DNA from: Ophiosphaerella korrae
Lineage: Eukaryota > Ascomycota > Dothideomycetes > Pleosporales > Phaeosphaeriaceae
Direction of reading: 5' to 3'
Length of the DNA: 64,000 nt
NCBI GenBank assembly: GCA_028456385.1
Contig: JALNQF010000030.1
Location: 275,607 to 339,606, forward strand
The notes under the pieces were generated by a model. That model worked only from the letters and a program-made list of their open reading frames with translations, had not been told where the DNA came from and ran no database searches. A program made the position numbers and the translations under genes. Shown here in pieces: positions 51,716-63,835 of this stretch (positions are counted from its first letter, which is position 1; each line of letters starts with the position of its first letter).

Positions 51716-53064
51716 TAATTAAAATAAATATAAAAAGCGTAATTTATATACTTAAAACGTACTTATAGAGTAAACTATATAATCTAACTTTAGCTCTATA
51801 GCTAGGTATCTATATATATAAAAAATAAATAATTATACTATAAACTATTTTTTTTCTACTTATTAGATAAGCTTAAACTACTCTTTACTTATATTTTACC
51901 TACTTTTTAAAAGTAGAACGTCTTAACTCTTTACTTTATCTTCTTCTTCTTCTTTTTTTTTTCTTCTTCTACTACCTCTTCTTTACTTCTATTCTCTTCT
52001 TTCTCTTCTTTCTTATTACTATCTTTATTATTATCTTCTTTATTATTAACCTATTTTATAGAAAAGTAGCTATAGTAAGCTTAAAAAGTAGTTAGTATAT
52101 ACTATATAAGTATAGTATAGGTAAATATATAATATAGTAAAGGTAGCCTAAAATCTCTATTAATACTCTAACTAAACCCTACTACTAGGCTATAAGGCTA
52201 TACTATTTAGTTAAAATAAGCTCTAAAAATTAAGGCGTAGTTATAAGTGTTTAAGTAGGTACTTCTAAAGGAGTACTACTATAAGTAGTAAGGTGCCTAT
52301 AGTTTAATAGCTCTAAGTTAAAGGTATACTAGGTACAAGTAAGCTTAATACTAGTATAGCGTACCTCTAAGTTAGTCTTAGAAGTGCTAGTATTAGATAT
52401 AGTAGTATTATACGCATTACAAAGCTTATAAAGATAATTAACGTACTTATTATATATAGAAAGTACCTATTTATATTAGTTAAAGCGTATATAAAGAGTA
52501 TATATTATAGTTACTAAAGTATAGCTACTATAATTACTAGAGGAATAATACTAGTAGTAACATTCTTCTAGCTTATTGTATACTTCTTTCTAGTTAATAA
52601 TACTTTAAGTATAGTATAGGTAAGTAGTATATAAAGTATTATAGTTAGCGCGCTTAGCGTCTACGCTTTACTTAAAAGGCTAGGCTTAATAGATGTTACT
52701 TTTCTTAATAAACTTTAGGTAAAGATAGTAAACTATAGTAATAATTACTAAACGTGTAGTACGTATATATTAAGTATACACTATAGTTAATAAGAAGATA
52801 AGTAAAATAGTTATAAAAGAAAAATATTTTTTATATAGAGTCTACTAAGAGTAAATATAATTATATAGGTAATAATCCTTTACTTATTATTAAAATATAA
52901 ATAGAATATTATATACAAGTATAATAGTAATAATACGCCTAACGCGTAAGTATAGCGCGTAAGGTACACGAATACTCTTTTCTCTATTTTCTTAAAGGTT
53001 TAGGGTTTTTATTAAGGTTATACTTTAAAGAGCTAGTAAAGATACTAGCTAGAGGGGGAGGCTC

Positions 53065-53342
53065 TATAATAAGAGTTTGTTAAATACTTAAGACTTTTAT
53101 AAACTCTAGTATAAGTTAGAAGTAAAGCTAATATACTAAAGATTATAATATTATATAGTTATAATCTAAAGTAGAGCTAGTATACTATATAGGCGTATAA
53201 AAGGCTTAATACTTATAAAGAGAGTAAAGTAAGTATTATTTTCTCTTAAATACTAGTAGTACTATTAAATACTATCTATTATCTCTTTACTATCTCTTAT
53301 AGCTTATAGTAAGTACTATTATCTTCTAGCTACCTCTTAATA
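53065..53342 (+). repeat. 3' LTR of Y
   Basis: Begins TATAATAAGAG and ends CTCTTAATA, followed by the TCTTA duplication. Its differences from the left copy are mainly C/T and G/A. Confidence 0.85.
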
Positions 53343-53644
53343 TCTTATAATATATTATTAATTAGTCTTTAGAATATTACTAGTATATTTATTAGTCTAA
53401 AGAGTATTACTATATACTTATAATATCTATAGTATATTTAGAATACTATCTTTTACTCTTTACTTACTTTAATTCTTATTAGGTAGTATCTATCCTTTAG
53501 GTCTAGCTTTATAAAAATCTTAGCTTAGCTTAGCCTATCTTAGAGTTTATCTATATTTAGTAGTAGGTAATAGTTCTTTACTATAATATTGTTTAGTTTT
53601 TAGTAGTCTACGTATATCCTTACTAGTCTCTTTTTCTTTAGTAT
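53343..53644 (-). pseudogene. element X reverse transcriptase, N-terminal half
   Basis: The minus strand reads LKKKRLVRIYVDY, a stop, KLNNIIVKN, then SAKIFIKLDLKD-type and YYLIRIKVSKE segments, ending near YRYYKYI. This is the first half of a gypsy reverse transcriptase whose YLDN half lies at 37779-37833. Y sits precisely between the two halves. Confidence 0.8.
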
Positions 53645-53864
53645 TATAAAGGAGTTATCCCTTATATCTCTTATTTTCGCACTAATATTAGTAAGTTTAT
53701 AACTTACTAATATTTAACTACCTTTCTACTTTTAGTTAGCGCTTAGTAAGCTACTAGGTATATATACCTAGTACTTACTTAGATAGCTTTATCTACTATT
53801 TACTCTTTTTAGTTAATTATTAAAACTACTTTATTAAGTTATCTTGCGTAAAGTCTACTTTATA
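53645..53864 (+). repeat. 5' LTR of Z2 (220 bp)
   Basis: Begins TATAAAGGAG and ends CTACTTTATA, the RIP forms of TGTAA...TTACA. It is shorter than the Z1 LTRs because the TTAGTAAGTT tract is reduced to one palindromic unit (about 53679-53705). Confidence 0.83.
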
Positions 53865-55046
53865 TAATAGTAGATCTCTATAAATATTTTACTTTTATAG
53901 GCTTCTCTATAACTTAGAACTATACTAGTAGCTTTCTTACTTATACTAAAGTTACTATAAGATAGCTAATTATAGCTAACTCTTAATTAAGCCTAGCTAG
54001 CTAAAAAGAACTACACTACTAAGAATTAGATCCTACCTTAGCTATAGCGCGCTAGGTAGCCCTTTAAGTTTACTATATTATAGTTCTAGTTAAGGTTTCT
54101 AGTACTCTCTTTTTACTAGTACTAGCACTAACGTTCTAGAAAGAAATATATACTAAAGAAGAGTAGTTTAACTACCTTATAAGTTATAAAGCTTTAGCTT
54201 ATACTTACTATATATACCTAAGTAAAGGCGTGCTTACACTAGGTATTAAACCTAGGTAGTAGTACTAGAGAAAGAAAAGACCTCTAAACTTACGTAAATT
54301 ACTAGTACTTAATTTATAAGAACTAAGTAATAAAGCGCTCTAGACCTTACTAAAACCTTTACTAGCTAGCGCTAAAGATCTAAATCTCTATAAACTAATA
54401 GCTAAACGTACTAATATAGTATATAACTACTATAACTTAGCTTATTATACTATAACTTAGTTATATAAAAAATCTTCTATCCTCTTAAAAGCTAGCCTCT
54501 TAAACTAAAATAATACTAGCTTATAACCTCTTTATTACTTAAACTAAGTATACTTATAAGATAAAGATATACTATAAATAGTAGACTATAAATCTAGTAA
54601 GGAACTAAGAGAATACTCTAAAGCTACTATACTACAAAAAATCTATAAAATACGCGCTAGAACTAGGTCCCTAGAAAAATAGACTTAAAGACTTACTATA
54701 CTAACTACTCTAATAAAAAAAGTACTAAGTAACTTCTAATAATATCTTAAGACCTCCTTATAAAAAGATAAAAGAAAATAAGTAATAGACCCTAAATCTT
54801 TTATTTAGCTAAGACTACTTAGTAAACTTAATTTCTAACCTAATATAATTCCCTAATAAGTACTAGGCGCTTTCCTAGCTAATAGCTCTATAATAGACTT
54901 AGCTACTCTTAACTAACTTATTATAAAAGAATTTAACCTAGATATAGACTCTACTTCCTTTAACTAAGGTAGCTCCTTAAGGTATAGACTAGTTACTAAG
55001 GTCCTTTTTAATAACTAGACTATATTAAATAACTTAATTAATAATA
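53645..55046 (+). mobile_element. element Z2 (same family as Z1), left part
   Basis: This is a second copy of the Z family in the opposite orientation, starting with its 5' LTR and continuing with sequence that is the reverse complement of Z1 from 50381 leftward to about 49205. The flank AGTAT (53640-53644) is its left target duplication; the right one is not in the window. It is interrupted by W at 55047. Confidence 0.82.
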
Positions 55047-55522
55047 TATTATAATAGTAACAAGAGAGCTATAGATAGAACTAATTAGCTCTATAATAAT
55101 TAACCTAGACTTATATAACTCTAAGGGATATAAACTTAATTAGGAGGCTATATATAATTAGGATACCTAGGGTAATCTATAATCTATAAGCTCTTAGTAT
55201 TAATAGATTATAGATTAGAGTAATCTATAATCTATTAGTCTTAGTATTAATAGATTATAGATTAAGGTAATCTATAATCTATTAGTTTTAGTAACTATAG
55301 ATTAATAGATTATAACTAGTATATAGTTATTAGTAATATATATTATTAGGATAGTATTAGTAATCTAATTATTAACTACAAGCGATAATACTAAGATAGT
55401 TATAAAATATCTTCTATTATTTATAGCTTATTGTAGATTACTATATAAACTCTTATTATTACTTCTTAATCTACTAATACCCTCTAGGCTATTAGGAAGT
55501 TAACCCTAGTAAGCCTATAATA
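55047..55522 (+). repeat. 5' LTR of W
   Basis: Begins TATTATAATAG (from TGTTAT) and ends CCTATAATA (from ATAACA). At 55173-55315 it has three tandem units of about 50 bases, each with TAATCTATAATCTATTA-like arms that are self-complementary. Confidence 0.87.
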
Positions 55523-56498
55523 CCTTGCTAATTTAGTTATTAAGAAAAGTAAAGCGTAAGTAGCGCGTAGTCTAGCTAATATAATAGTAGAAAGTTTAAC
55601 TAAGAGAAGAGCTAAGGCACCTATAAGTAGCTATAAATTAGACAATACTATATAGAAATAAATTAAGGACTACTTAAATAACTTAATCTTAAAAAAAGAA
55701 AATATAAAGATAGTAATCGACGCACTAGAAACCTAGAATAAGGAACTCTAGGAATACGCTAAGTAGAATAAGGCCTAGATTAAAGCTGTTATAGAAAGAC
55801 AAAACTAAATAGAATTAATTACGTAACGCCTAGAAATAAGTGTAACAAAGAAACTACCTAAGATACCTATCTTTAAGAAGTTTGACAAAATAAGAGAGAA
55901 ACTAAGACTTTTTATAGCTTTAGTATAACTCTAGATAGATATACAAGTACTACACTTTAATATAGAAGAAAAGAAGGTAATATATATTAGACTATACCTT
56001 AAAGAAGACGTAATAAGATAGTATAAACCTTACTAGATAGATTATATAATATACTTACTAATAACCTAGAAGGATAAAACTAGAGCTATTTTTAGAAGTT
56101 ATAAATACTTTACTAAATAAATAAGAGTAGTATTTAGAGATATAGATATTACCTAATAAGCTAAAGAAAAACTCGAGAGGCTTATATAAAGTAAGAGTGT
56201 TCTAGAATATATATTATAATTTAAATAACTAAGCTAAAATATAGAATAGAACAAGTTAGCCCTTATATTACGATTTAAACAAGGACTTAACGTAAAAATT
56301 TAATACGAAATAATATATATAGAGAAACCTAGGACACTAGAAGCCTTAAAGTAATAGGTAATCTAAATTAATAACAACCTTTAAGAATAGAAAAAGAACA
56401 AGTATAGTAGCTAAAATAGGAATTAGGATATTAGAGACCTTATAATCCTTAACGTAAATAAGAATAGAAAGAGAAAGAAAAATAAAGACTTTACGTAC

Positions 56499-56615
56499 TT
56501 TAACTATAGTAAAAAGGGCTACTACGCGAAGAACTATTAATTATAGAAAAAGAAAGATATAGTATATTATAAATATAGGAAACTAAGATACTTTATAAAT
56601 AGCTACAAGGGTAGA
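56499..56615 (+). pseudogene. W gag zinc-knuckle relics
   Basis: The frame gives FNYSKKGYYAKNY and, about 35 bases on, YYKYRKLRYFINSY. Replacing Tyr with Cys (TGT/TGC to TAT/TAC by G-to-A) gives two CCHC retroviral-type knuckles of gag. The pattern is direct evidence of RIP acting on the coding strand. Confidence 0.75.
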
Positions 56616-57800
56616 GACTATAAAAAAGATAAAGAAACTTAGTTAAAAATAACTAAGAAAAAGAAAGAAGTACTATAAGCATAGGCTAAACCTTAAGAGA
56701 AAGTAGCTAAGAGTAAAGAAATATAATACGTAATACTCTACTAAACCTTTTATTACAAAGATAACTACTATATATATCTTTTTAGTAAATAAGGAGTAAG
56801 ATATTTTCTATAGAAAAATAGAGTAGTAGTAATAAAAGAAAATAGAATAAAAGCGTAGCTAGAAGAAATAGTATACGTAATAGACCTACTAATAGAAGAT
56901 TTAGAAAGAGAAGAGCCTTTAGTACTATTAATCTTAGCTAAAGAACTAGTACTAGATAAAGAGACTACTATAACTTCCCCTAAAGGACTATAAGGAAGTA
57001 AGAAATAAACTAGTATAAGAAGTATAGAGTATACCTAGCTAGATATATATAGCTACTATAGCTATACAATAATAGATATAGAAGAATAAAATAAACAATA
57101 GAAGTTTATTTAAAAATACTTACTAGTTATAAGTATAGAAGAAGCGTATAAAGACTAGAAAGAACGTAATCCTAAAGAAATAAAGTTTATACTATTTTAA
57201 GAATAGATAAAATAGTATATAGTTATAGTAAGAAGGATACTTATAGAAAAAGAATAGTAGTACTTTATAAGAAAAATATAATAGATTAATAAAGCCTATA
57301 TACTAAGAGTACTAATAGTATACTATATCCTAATAATAGATACACCTAGGAGAGATAAATACTAAGAAGGGGACAACAAGTTAATAGATCTAAAATATCT
57401 AGTATACTTTAAAGTATTATAAATATTATACCTAGATAGGAATTATATTATCTATAAGAACTCTAAAGTAAACAATAATATATAGCCTATAAGAAGAAGA
57501 GGCTATAATTATATAAAAGTAATTCTAGTAGAAAATATCTAAAGATAAGAAGTAATACCTAAAGAAGGATACGTAGTAATAAGGCCTAGACTAAAATTAT
57601 CTAAGAAATGCGTCCTAAGAAGACTATAGTATAAATACAAGTATAATAAATATCTAAAATATAAAGAATATAAACTTAAAGTAGGGCTATAGCCCTAAAA
57701 AGATAGATAATTTATAAAGATACTAAGGTAAAAAAAGCTAGAAGGTATAAGAGGCCTATATATTATAAAGATAGGTACTTACTAAGAGAAGAAGGTATAA

Positions 57801-57850
57801 CTAATAATAGATAGTAGAGCTACAAGAAACTTTATATTAAGAAAGTTTAT
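57801..57850 (+). pseudogene. W aspartic protease active-site relic
   Basis: Reads LIIDSRATRNFIL, the DSGATxNFI active-site box with Gly changed to Arg (GGA to AGA, a G-to-A change). Confidence 0.72.
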
Positions 57851-58369
57851 AGAAATACAAGGAATATAGTATATAATAAAGAAATACCCTTAATAACTAA
57901 GTATAATTAAAGGAAAGCTATTCTAAGAACTTATTAGATTTAAGACAAAACTCTCTATACTAGAGCTAGAAGGAATAACAATTAAAAATATAGTTATAGA
58001 TATAATAATAATTAATAACAAATAAGAGATAATACTAGAGATACTATAGTTATAAATAACTAACCTATATATTAATTAGAAAATAGGAAAGATTATATAC
58101 TACTAAATAGATATATTAAAAGCTAATATAAATACCTATAAAGGAAAATTCTCTAAAGAATATAAAAAATAAGAAAAATAGCTTATAGAGCCTAAAGATT
58201 ACCTTCTAGAATACTAGCTATAGGACTTAGTAATAGAAACTAAAGAAGATAAAAACGTTAGATAGAGCCTAGTTTATAGAAAAATAGAAAAAGAATCTAA
58301 AATAGAATAAACATTTATTAAAAACGTACTAAAGAAAAGATAGATATAAGAATCTAAGTCCTTAGTAGT

Positions 58370-59530
58370 ATATAGACTTATATTTATAGACAAAAAGAGA
58401 ATAAATAATAAGAGACTTTGTATAGACTTTAGAAAGACTAACATAATTATAAGTAAAAACTAATACTCTTTACTATAAATAGATATAATACAAAATAGGC
58501 TATATAAAGTAAAAATCTTTATAAAACTAGATATCTAGAACGTATACTACTAAATTAGAATTAAGAAAAGTAATAAATAGAAAATAGTATTTAGAACGTA
58601 ATATAGACTATATAAATACTTAGTTATACTATTTAGCTTAATAAACGCGCTAGTAGCCTTTTAGGAAAGAATTAATATAGTACTAAGAGAGTACTTAGAT
58701 AAATTTATATTTATATACCTAGATAACACCCTTATATTCTTAGAAATAGAAGAAGAATACGTATAATACGTGTATAAAGTGCTGGAAAAGCTAGTAGAAA
58801 ATAAATTATTTCTTAAAATAAGAAAATATAAATTCTACATAAAAGAAATAGATTTCTTTAGATTTATTATTAAACTAAGAAGAATTAAGATTAACCTAGA
58901 AAAGATTAAATCGATTAATAAATAGCTAATACTAAAAAACCTAAAAGAAGTACAATAATTTTATAGGCTAGCTAACTTTTATAGAAAGTTAATAGTAAAA
59001 TAGTCTAAAGATATAAAACTAATAACAAGGCTTATAAAAAAAGATACGCTATTTAAATAGATAAAGGAATGCAATAAAGTATTTAATAAGATTAAAAAGA
59101 AGTTTATAGAGAACCTAGTTATTAGAATATATAACTTAGAACTACTAGTAATAGTAAAAATAGACGCATCTAACTTAGTCTATAGAATAGTACTAATATA
59201 GGAAGACCTAAAGACTAAAAAAGAATACTTAGTTAAGTACTTCTCTAAGAAGATAAAAATAGTAGAACTTAACTACCTAATTTATAATAAAGAGATACTA
59301 GTAATCTATAAAGTATTTAAATAATAGAGAGTATACCTATAAGGAGTAAAATACTAAATAAAGGTCTATATAGACTATAAGAATCTTATAAGATTTATAA
59401 TAAATAAAGAACTATTATAAAGATATATAAGGTAGTAGAAATTCCTATTAATATTTAATATAGAAATTATATATATAAAAGGAAAAGATAACTAATTTAT
59501 AAACGCCTTTAGTAAAAGACTAGACTTACA
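58370..59530 (+). pseudogene. W reverse transcriptase / RNase H relic
   Basis: Motifs in order: KRLCIDFRKTN, KIFIKLDI, YKYLVILFSLINALVAF, FIFIYLDNTLIF (catalytic box, Asp to Asn, about 58710-58745), then RNase H fragments such as EYLVKYFSKKIKIVELNYLI. Stops occur every few dozen codons. Confidence 0.85.
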
Positions 59531-59789
59531 AGAAGAAGTAAGCGCTACTAGTATAATTCTAGTTAAGAATAAAGAAGGATATTTAGTCCTAAATACGCTT
59601 AAAATAGCTATAACACTTAAAAGAATAAGTAGCGAGCTAGATAAATAGATTTAGAAATTAACGTAAGAAGTATTAAAAGAAATAGAAAAGCTAGAAATCT
59701 AAGAAGGACTAGTATAGGCCTATAGAAGAATATATATTCTAAAGAAAATTTAAAAAGAATTTATATAATAATTCTATAAATTACTAGTA

Positions 59790-60560
59790 TATAGATACTA
59801 AGGTATTAATAAAATATTAGATAGACTCCTAAGAGATTACTATATCTTAAAGGTAAGATAACTAGTAATAGAAGTACTACAAGACTATATAGAATATTAA
59901 AGAAATAAGTATAATAGATACGTACTATATAGGATATTATAACTAATAGAAGTACTAGAATAACTATAGAGAGTTATTATAATAGACTTTATTACAAAGT
60001 TACCTAAGTCTAAAGACTTAATATTAGGAGTTAAGTATAATAGAATCTTAATAATAGTAAATAAACTTATAAAGTACTTATACTTTAGACTATATAAAGA
60101 AAAAAGTAAGATAGAAGTTACTACATACTAGGTCCTAGGAACTATAATTAGTTAATATAGACTACTAGACAAGATTATTACTAATAGAGATATAAGATTT
60201 ATATCGAAACTATAGAGAACAATAATAGTATAATTAGGAATTAAATATATAATATCTATAGTATATTACCTATAAATAGATAGATAATTAGAACGAATAA
60301 ATTAGATAGTAGAACAATACCTAAGATACTACTTTAACTACAACTAAAACAATTAGGTATAGTTATTACTTATAGCATAATTAGTATATAATAGCGTAAA
60401 GAATATAGTAATAAAAGTATTACTCTTTTTTGTAAACTATAGATTTAATCCTAATGTATACTAGATACTAAGAAATTAGATATCTTAGTCTCTAAGAAGA
60501 GAAAACTTTGCTAATAGACTTAGAAAAGTATATAATTAATTAAAATAGGACGTAGAGTTC
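59790..60560 (+). pseudogene. W integrase relic
   Basis: RVIIIDFITKLPKSKD near 59970-60015 is the first DDE segment, and DKIITNRDIRFISKL holds the second Asp region. The frame is broken by many TAG/TAA codons. Confidence 0.78.
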
Positions 60561-60854
60561 CTATATAATTAGATAGCAAAATACTATAATAAGAAATATA
60601 AAGAGAGACTTTAATTTAGAGAAAGAGAAAAAGTATAGTTAGTATAGAAGAATATTAAGAGTAAACAACTAAGTTTAAAATTAGATTATATTAAGATAAG
60701 ACTATATAAAATTAAGAAAGAAGTTATACTAGTTATATTTAAACTAAAATTACTAAACAAGATAAGAATACACCTAATATTCTATATAGTACTACTAGAA
60801 CAAGTACTATAAGATATAGAACTACTAGTATATAAAGTAGATATATATAAAGAA

Positions 60855-61015
60855 TAGGAAGAATAAGAAGTTAAAGAAATCTTAGTATACTAGTTCTATA
60901 ATAGTAAGAACTACTACTTAGTAGAATAGATAGGTATAGACAAAAAAGGACAACTATAGGAAAATATATAAGAACTAGAAGATAACCTTAATTACTCTAA
61001 GAAACTAGAGGACTT
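60855..61015 (+). pseudogene. W chromodomain relic
   Basis: Reads EVKEILVY, a stop, FYNSKNYYLVE, a stop, IGIDKKGQL, then ENI and ELEDNLNYSKKLEDF. The aromatic and W positions are mutated to stops, as expected for TGG to TAG. It places W among the chromoviruses. Confidence 0.75.
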
Positions 61016-61699
61016 CTAAAGTTAAAACCTTCTAGAACGCTTAGTAGTAAACTAAGAGAACTAATATTACTACTATTAGATAGAGAGATAATAGGAACGC
61101 CTAATATAAGACCTACTACAATAATACTAAATACTTTATCTAAGTCTAGCTTAGCTTCTAGAGCTACTAACTATTTAGCTAATTTCTTATTATTTAATAC
61201 CTTTATCTTATAAAAGTAAGAGAGATAAGCTTAATTCTTTACTAGCTTACTTTACGTAAGCTCCTAGATCTACTTACGCTTAGCTTTAGCCTCTACAATT
61301 TAAGATAGTAATTTCTTTTAAGTTTAGTTAATAGCTCTCTCTATTATTATTAAGCCTAGACGTAAGAATAAGTATAATAAACGTATACTTAGAAAGAGAG
61401 ATACTAAATACATTATAAGAACTATATATATTTGTATAAATATACACTTTATAAGCCCTACTATTATTTATAGAAATAATATAAAGAAAAGACTTAGGGT
61501 TTAACTTAGGAGAAGTATAATAAGAATAAAGAAATATCTTAATAATATTACGTAATATATAATTAGTAAGAAGATAGTAATAATATATAAATAAAATAAC
61601 TATAGAGAGTAATAAAGAACTATAAATTAATAAAGAAAGTAGATTAATAACTTTAGCTCTAGTATAAATAAACAAAGACTTACTTAAAGGAGGAGATAG

Positions 61700-62175
61700 T
61701 ATTATAATAGTAACAAGAGAGCTATAGATAGAACTAATTAGCTTTATAATAATTAACATAGACTTATATAACTCTAAAGGATATAATCCTAATTAGGAGG
61801 CTATATATAATTAAGATACCTAGGGTAATCTATAATCTATAGGCTCTTAGTATTAATAGATTATAGATTAGGGTAATCTACAATCTATTAGTCTTAGTAT
61901 TAATAGATTATAGATTAAAGTAATTTATAATCTATTAGTTTTAGTAACTATAGATTAATAGATTATAACTAGTATATAGTTATTAGTAATATATATTATT
62001 AAGATAGTATTAGCAATCTAATTATTAACTACAAGTAATAATACTAAGATAGTTGTAAAATATCTTTTATTATTTATAGCTTATTATAGATTACTATATA
62101 AACTCTTGTTATTACTTCTCGATTTACTAATACTCTCTAGGCTATTAGGAAGTTAACCCTAGTAAGCCTATAACA
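61700..62175 (+). repeat. 3' LTR of W
   Basis: Same length as the left LTR. It ends CCTATAACA and is followed by the CAACG duplication. The palindromic tandem units are at about 61824-61968. Confidence 0.87.
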
Positions 62176-63835
62176 CAACGCCTAACTAAACATTAGCTAA
62201 GTATTATTACCCTAGCCTATACCTAAGCTTAAAATCCTAGAAGAGCTAAAAGATAACCTACTATTAAACGCTATAATTAATAAAGACCTACTACTAAGAA
62301 TAGTCTTTATATTTTAAGATAAACTTAAGAAATTACTTACTAAGTTTACTAAGCTCTAACCCTTATTTTGTACCCTACTACTAACTTTACACTAGGAAAT
62401 TAAAGATAATAAACCTAGTAATTACTTATCTCTTAGAGAATTTACCTTAGCTAGAATAGTATTATACCTAGTAGTTACGAACACCTAGATATAGGATATA
62501 ATCAACGTAGTAAATAAATAAAACTAGAGGCTTATAGCTAGGGTAAGTAAATTAGATAAATAACTCTCCTAATAAGATAACTAATTAGCTTAACTCTAAG
62601 AACACCTATCGTAATTACTATTAGACTATAACTATATTATAGAGTAATATAATACTTTAGGCTAAAGAGCTACCTAGTATAAAGCCTTATAAGAAAAAGC
62701 TATAGTAAAATATAACTACTTATATAAAGTAGTAATCTACTAAGAAAACCTAATAGCTAAATAAACTAAGCTAAAAACTTTTAACTTTAATATACTAGTA
62801 TAGAAAGATATAGAACTACTTTATACTAAGATCTTACTATAAGGCTAGTAACCTAGCTTCTTTAAAAGAGAGTTTAAACCCTAAGTACTAGTAGTAGGCT
62901 ACTATATCTTTAATAGAGAAGAGTTTACCCTAACTCTCTTCTTAACTAGTATCTAAGAGCTAGCCTTTAATTTTTACTAGTATAAAGAATAAAAAAACTA
63001 CTTTATAAAACCTCTATAATATTTAGGTATAAAATACTATATAGACGTTATATCCTTTATCTAGTCTATATATAATTACTTTATTACTAATAGAAAAAAA
63101 TATATTAGCTTATAAACCTAAGCTAACGTTATTATATACTACTATATAAGATTAGCTTACTTATACCTTACTATCCTAAATAGTGTTACTTACCTATACT
63201 AAGAAGAATTTATATATTTCTTTATACTTTTTTACTAATTTAGTAATATAGATATAGTAAGATTAAGAGAAGTATATTATAAAACTCTAGAAATAGCTAA
63301 ATTTAGACTAGATTAACTAATCTATAAAACTACCTAGTTAGTATAGGCTAAATTCCTCTCTAAATTTAATAATATTAGCCTTAAACTATAATAGAACCTA
63401 TAGCTATATAATATCTACCTTTAAAAAAAGCTATAACCCTAGCTTAAAGAAGCTACTAGTACTACCCCTAGTATCTATAATAGCCTTACTAATTTTTAAA
63501 AGATAATCTTAATATTAGAAAATAAAGTAAATAATTATAACCTAGATATAGGCTCTAAGTAAACCTAGCTTCGTACCCTAGCGCCTATAAGAGCTAAACT
63601 AAGAGCGCAGATATAAAACTTTAAGGAAAAACTAGCTATAACTCTATAAGAACTAAAACACTATTAACTACAACTAGAAAGTATATTTAGAGGAACACAC
63701 CTAACTAGTAAAAAGGCTACTATAATTAAAACTAAGAACTTTAAAATAATTTTATACTAGGGCTATAGAAAGATAAGTATTAAGAAGCTAGACTATACTA
63801 CTTATAAATAAATAAAAGCTACTAGATCTAAGATA
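62176..63835 (+). mobile_element. element Z2, right part
   Basis: It resumes the Z family exactly where W interrupted it (CAACG then CCTAACTAAAC) and follows the reverse complement of Z1 from about 49200 down to about 47550. At 63835 the match to Z1 stops after AAGATA. Confidence 0.8.

Larger units (their letters stand above)
37834..53342 (+). mobile_element. element Y, full-length Ty3/gypsy chromovirus carrying nested Z1
   Basis: Two 278-base LTRs (37834-38111 and 53065-53342) lie in direct orientation and are flanked by an identical TCTTA duplication (37829-37833 and 53343-53347). A polypurine tract, AGAGGGGGAGGCTC, ends at 53064, fixing plus orientation. Coding relics run left to right: reverse transcriptase and RNase H (about 40080-41180), integrase split by Z1 at 41891/50714, and a chromodomain (about 51545-51715). 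Without Z1 and one copy of its duplication the element is about 6.7 kb. Frames are filled with TAG/TAA, as C-to-T and G-to-A change would give. Confidence 0.88.
55047..62175 (+). mobile_element. element W, full-length Ty3/gypsy chromovirus nested in Z2
   Basis: Two 476-base LTRs (55047-55522 and 61700-62175) enclose a 6.2-kb interior. A polypurine tract, AAAGGAGGAGATAG, ends at 61699, giving plus orientation. Left and right target duplications are TAATA and CAACG; both come from CGACG by C-to-T and G-to-A, and CGACG (plus-strand CGTCG at 49200-49204) is what the uninterrupted Z1 copy has at the same place. Relics in order: gag with two zinc knuckles, protease, reverse transcriptase, RNase H, integrase and chromodomain. 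No frame is intact. Confidence 0.9.

Noticed and set aside
61328..61759. 143-codon open frame on the minus strand within W
   Set aside because: It overlaps the 3' noncoding part, polypurine tract and start of the W LTR, and is built of Ile/Leu/Tyr/Ser from TA-rich DNA. It is a chance frame in RIP sequence.
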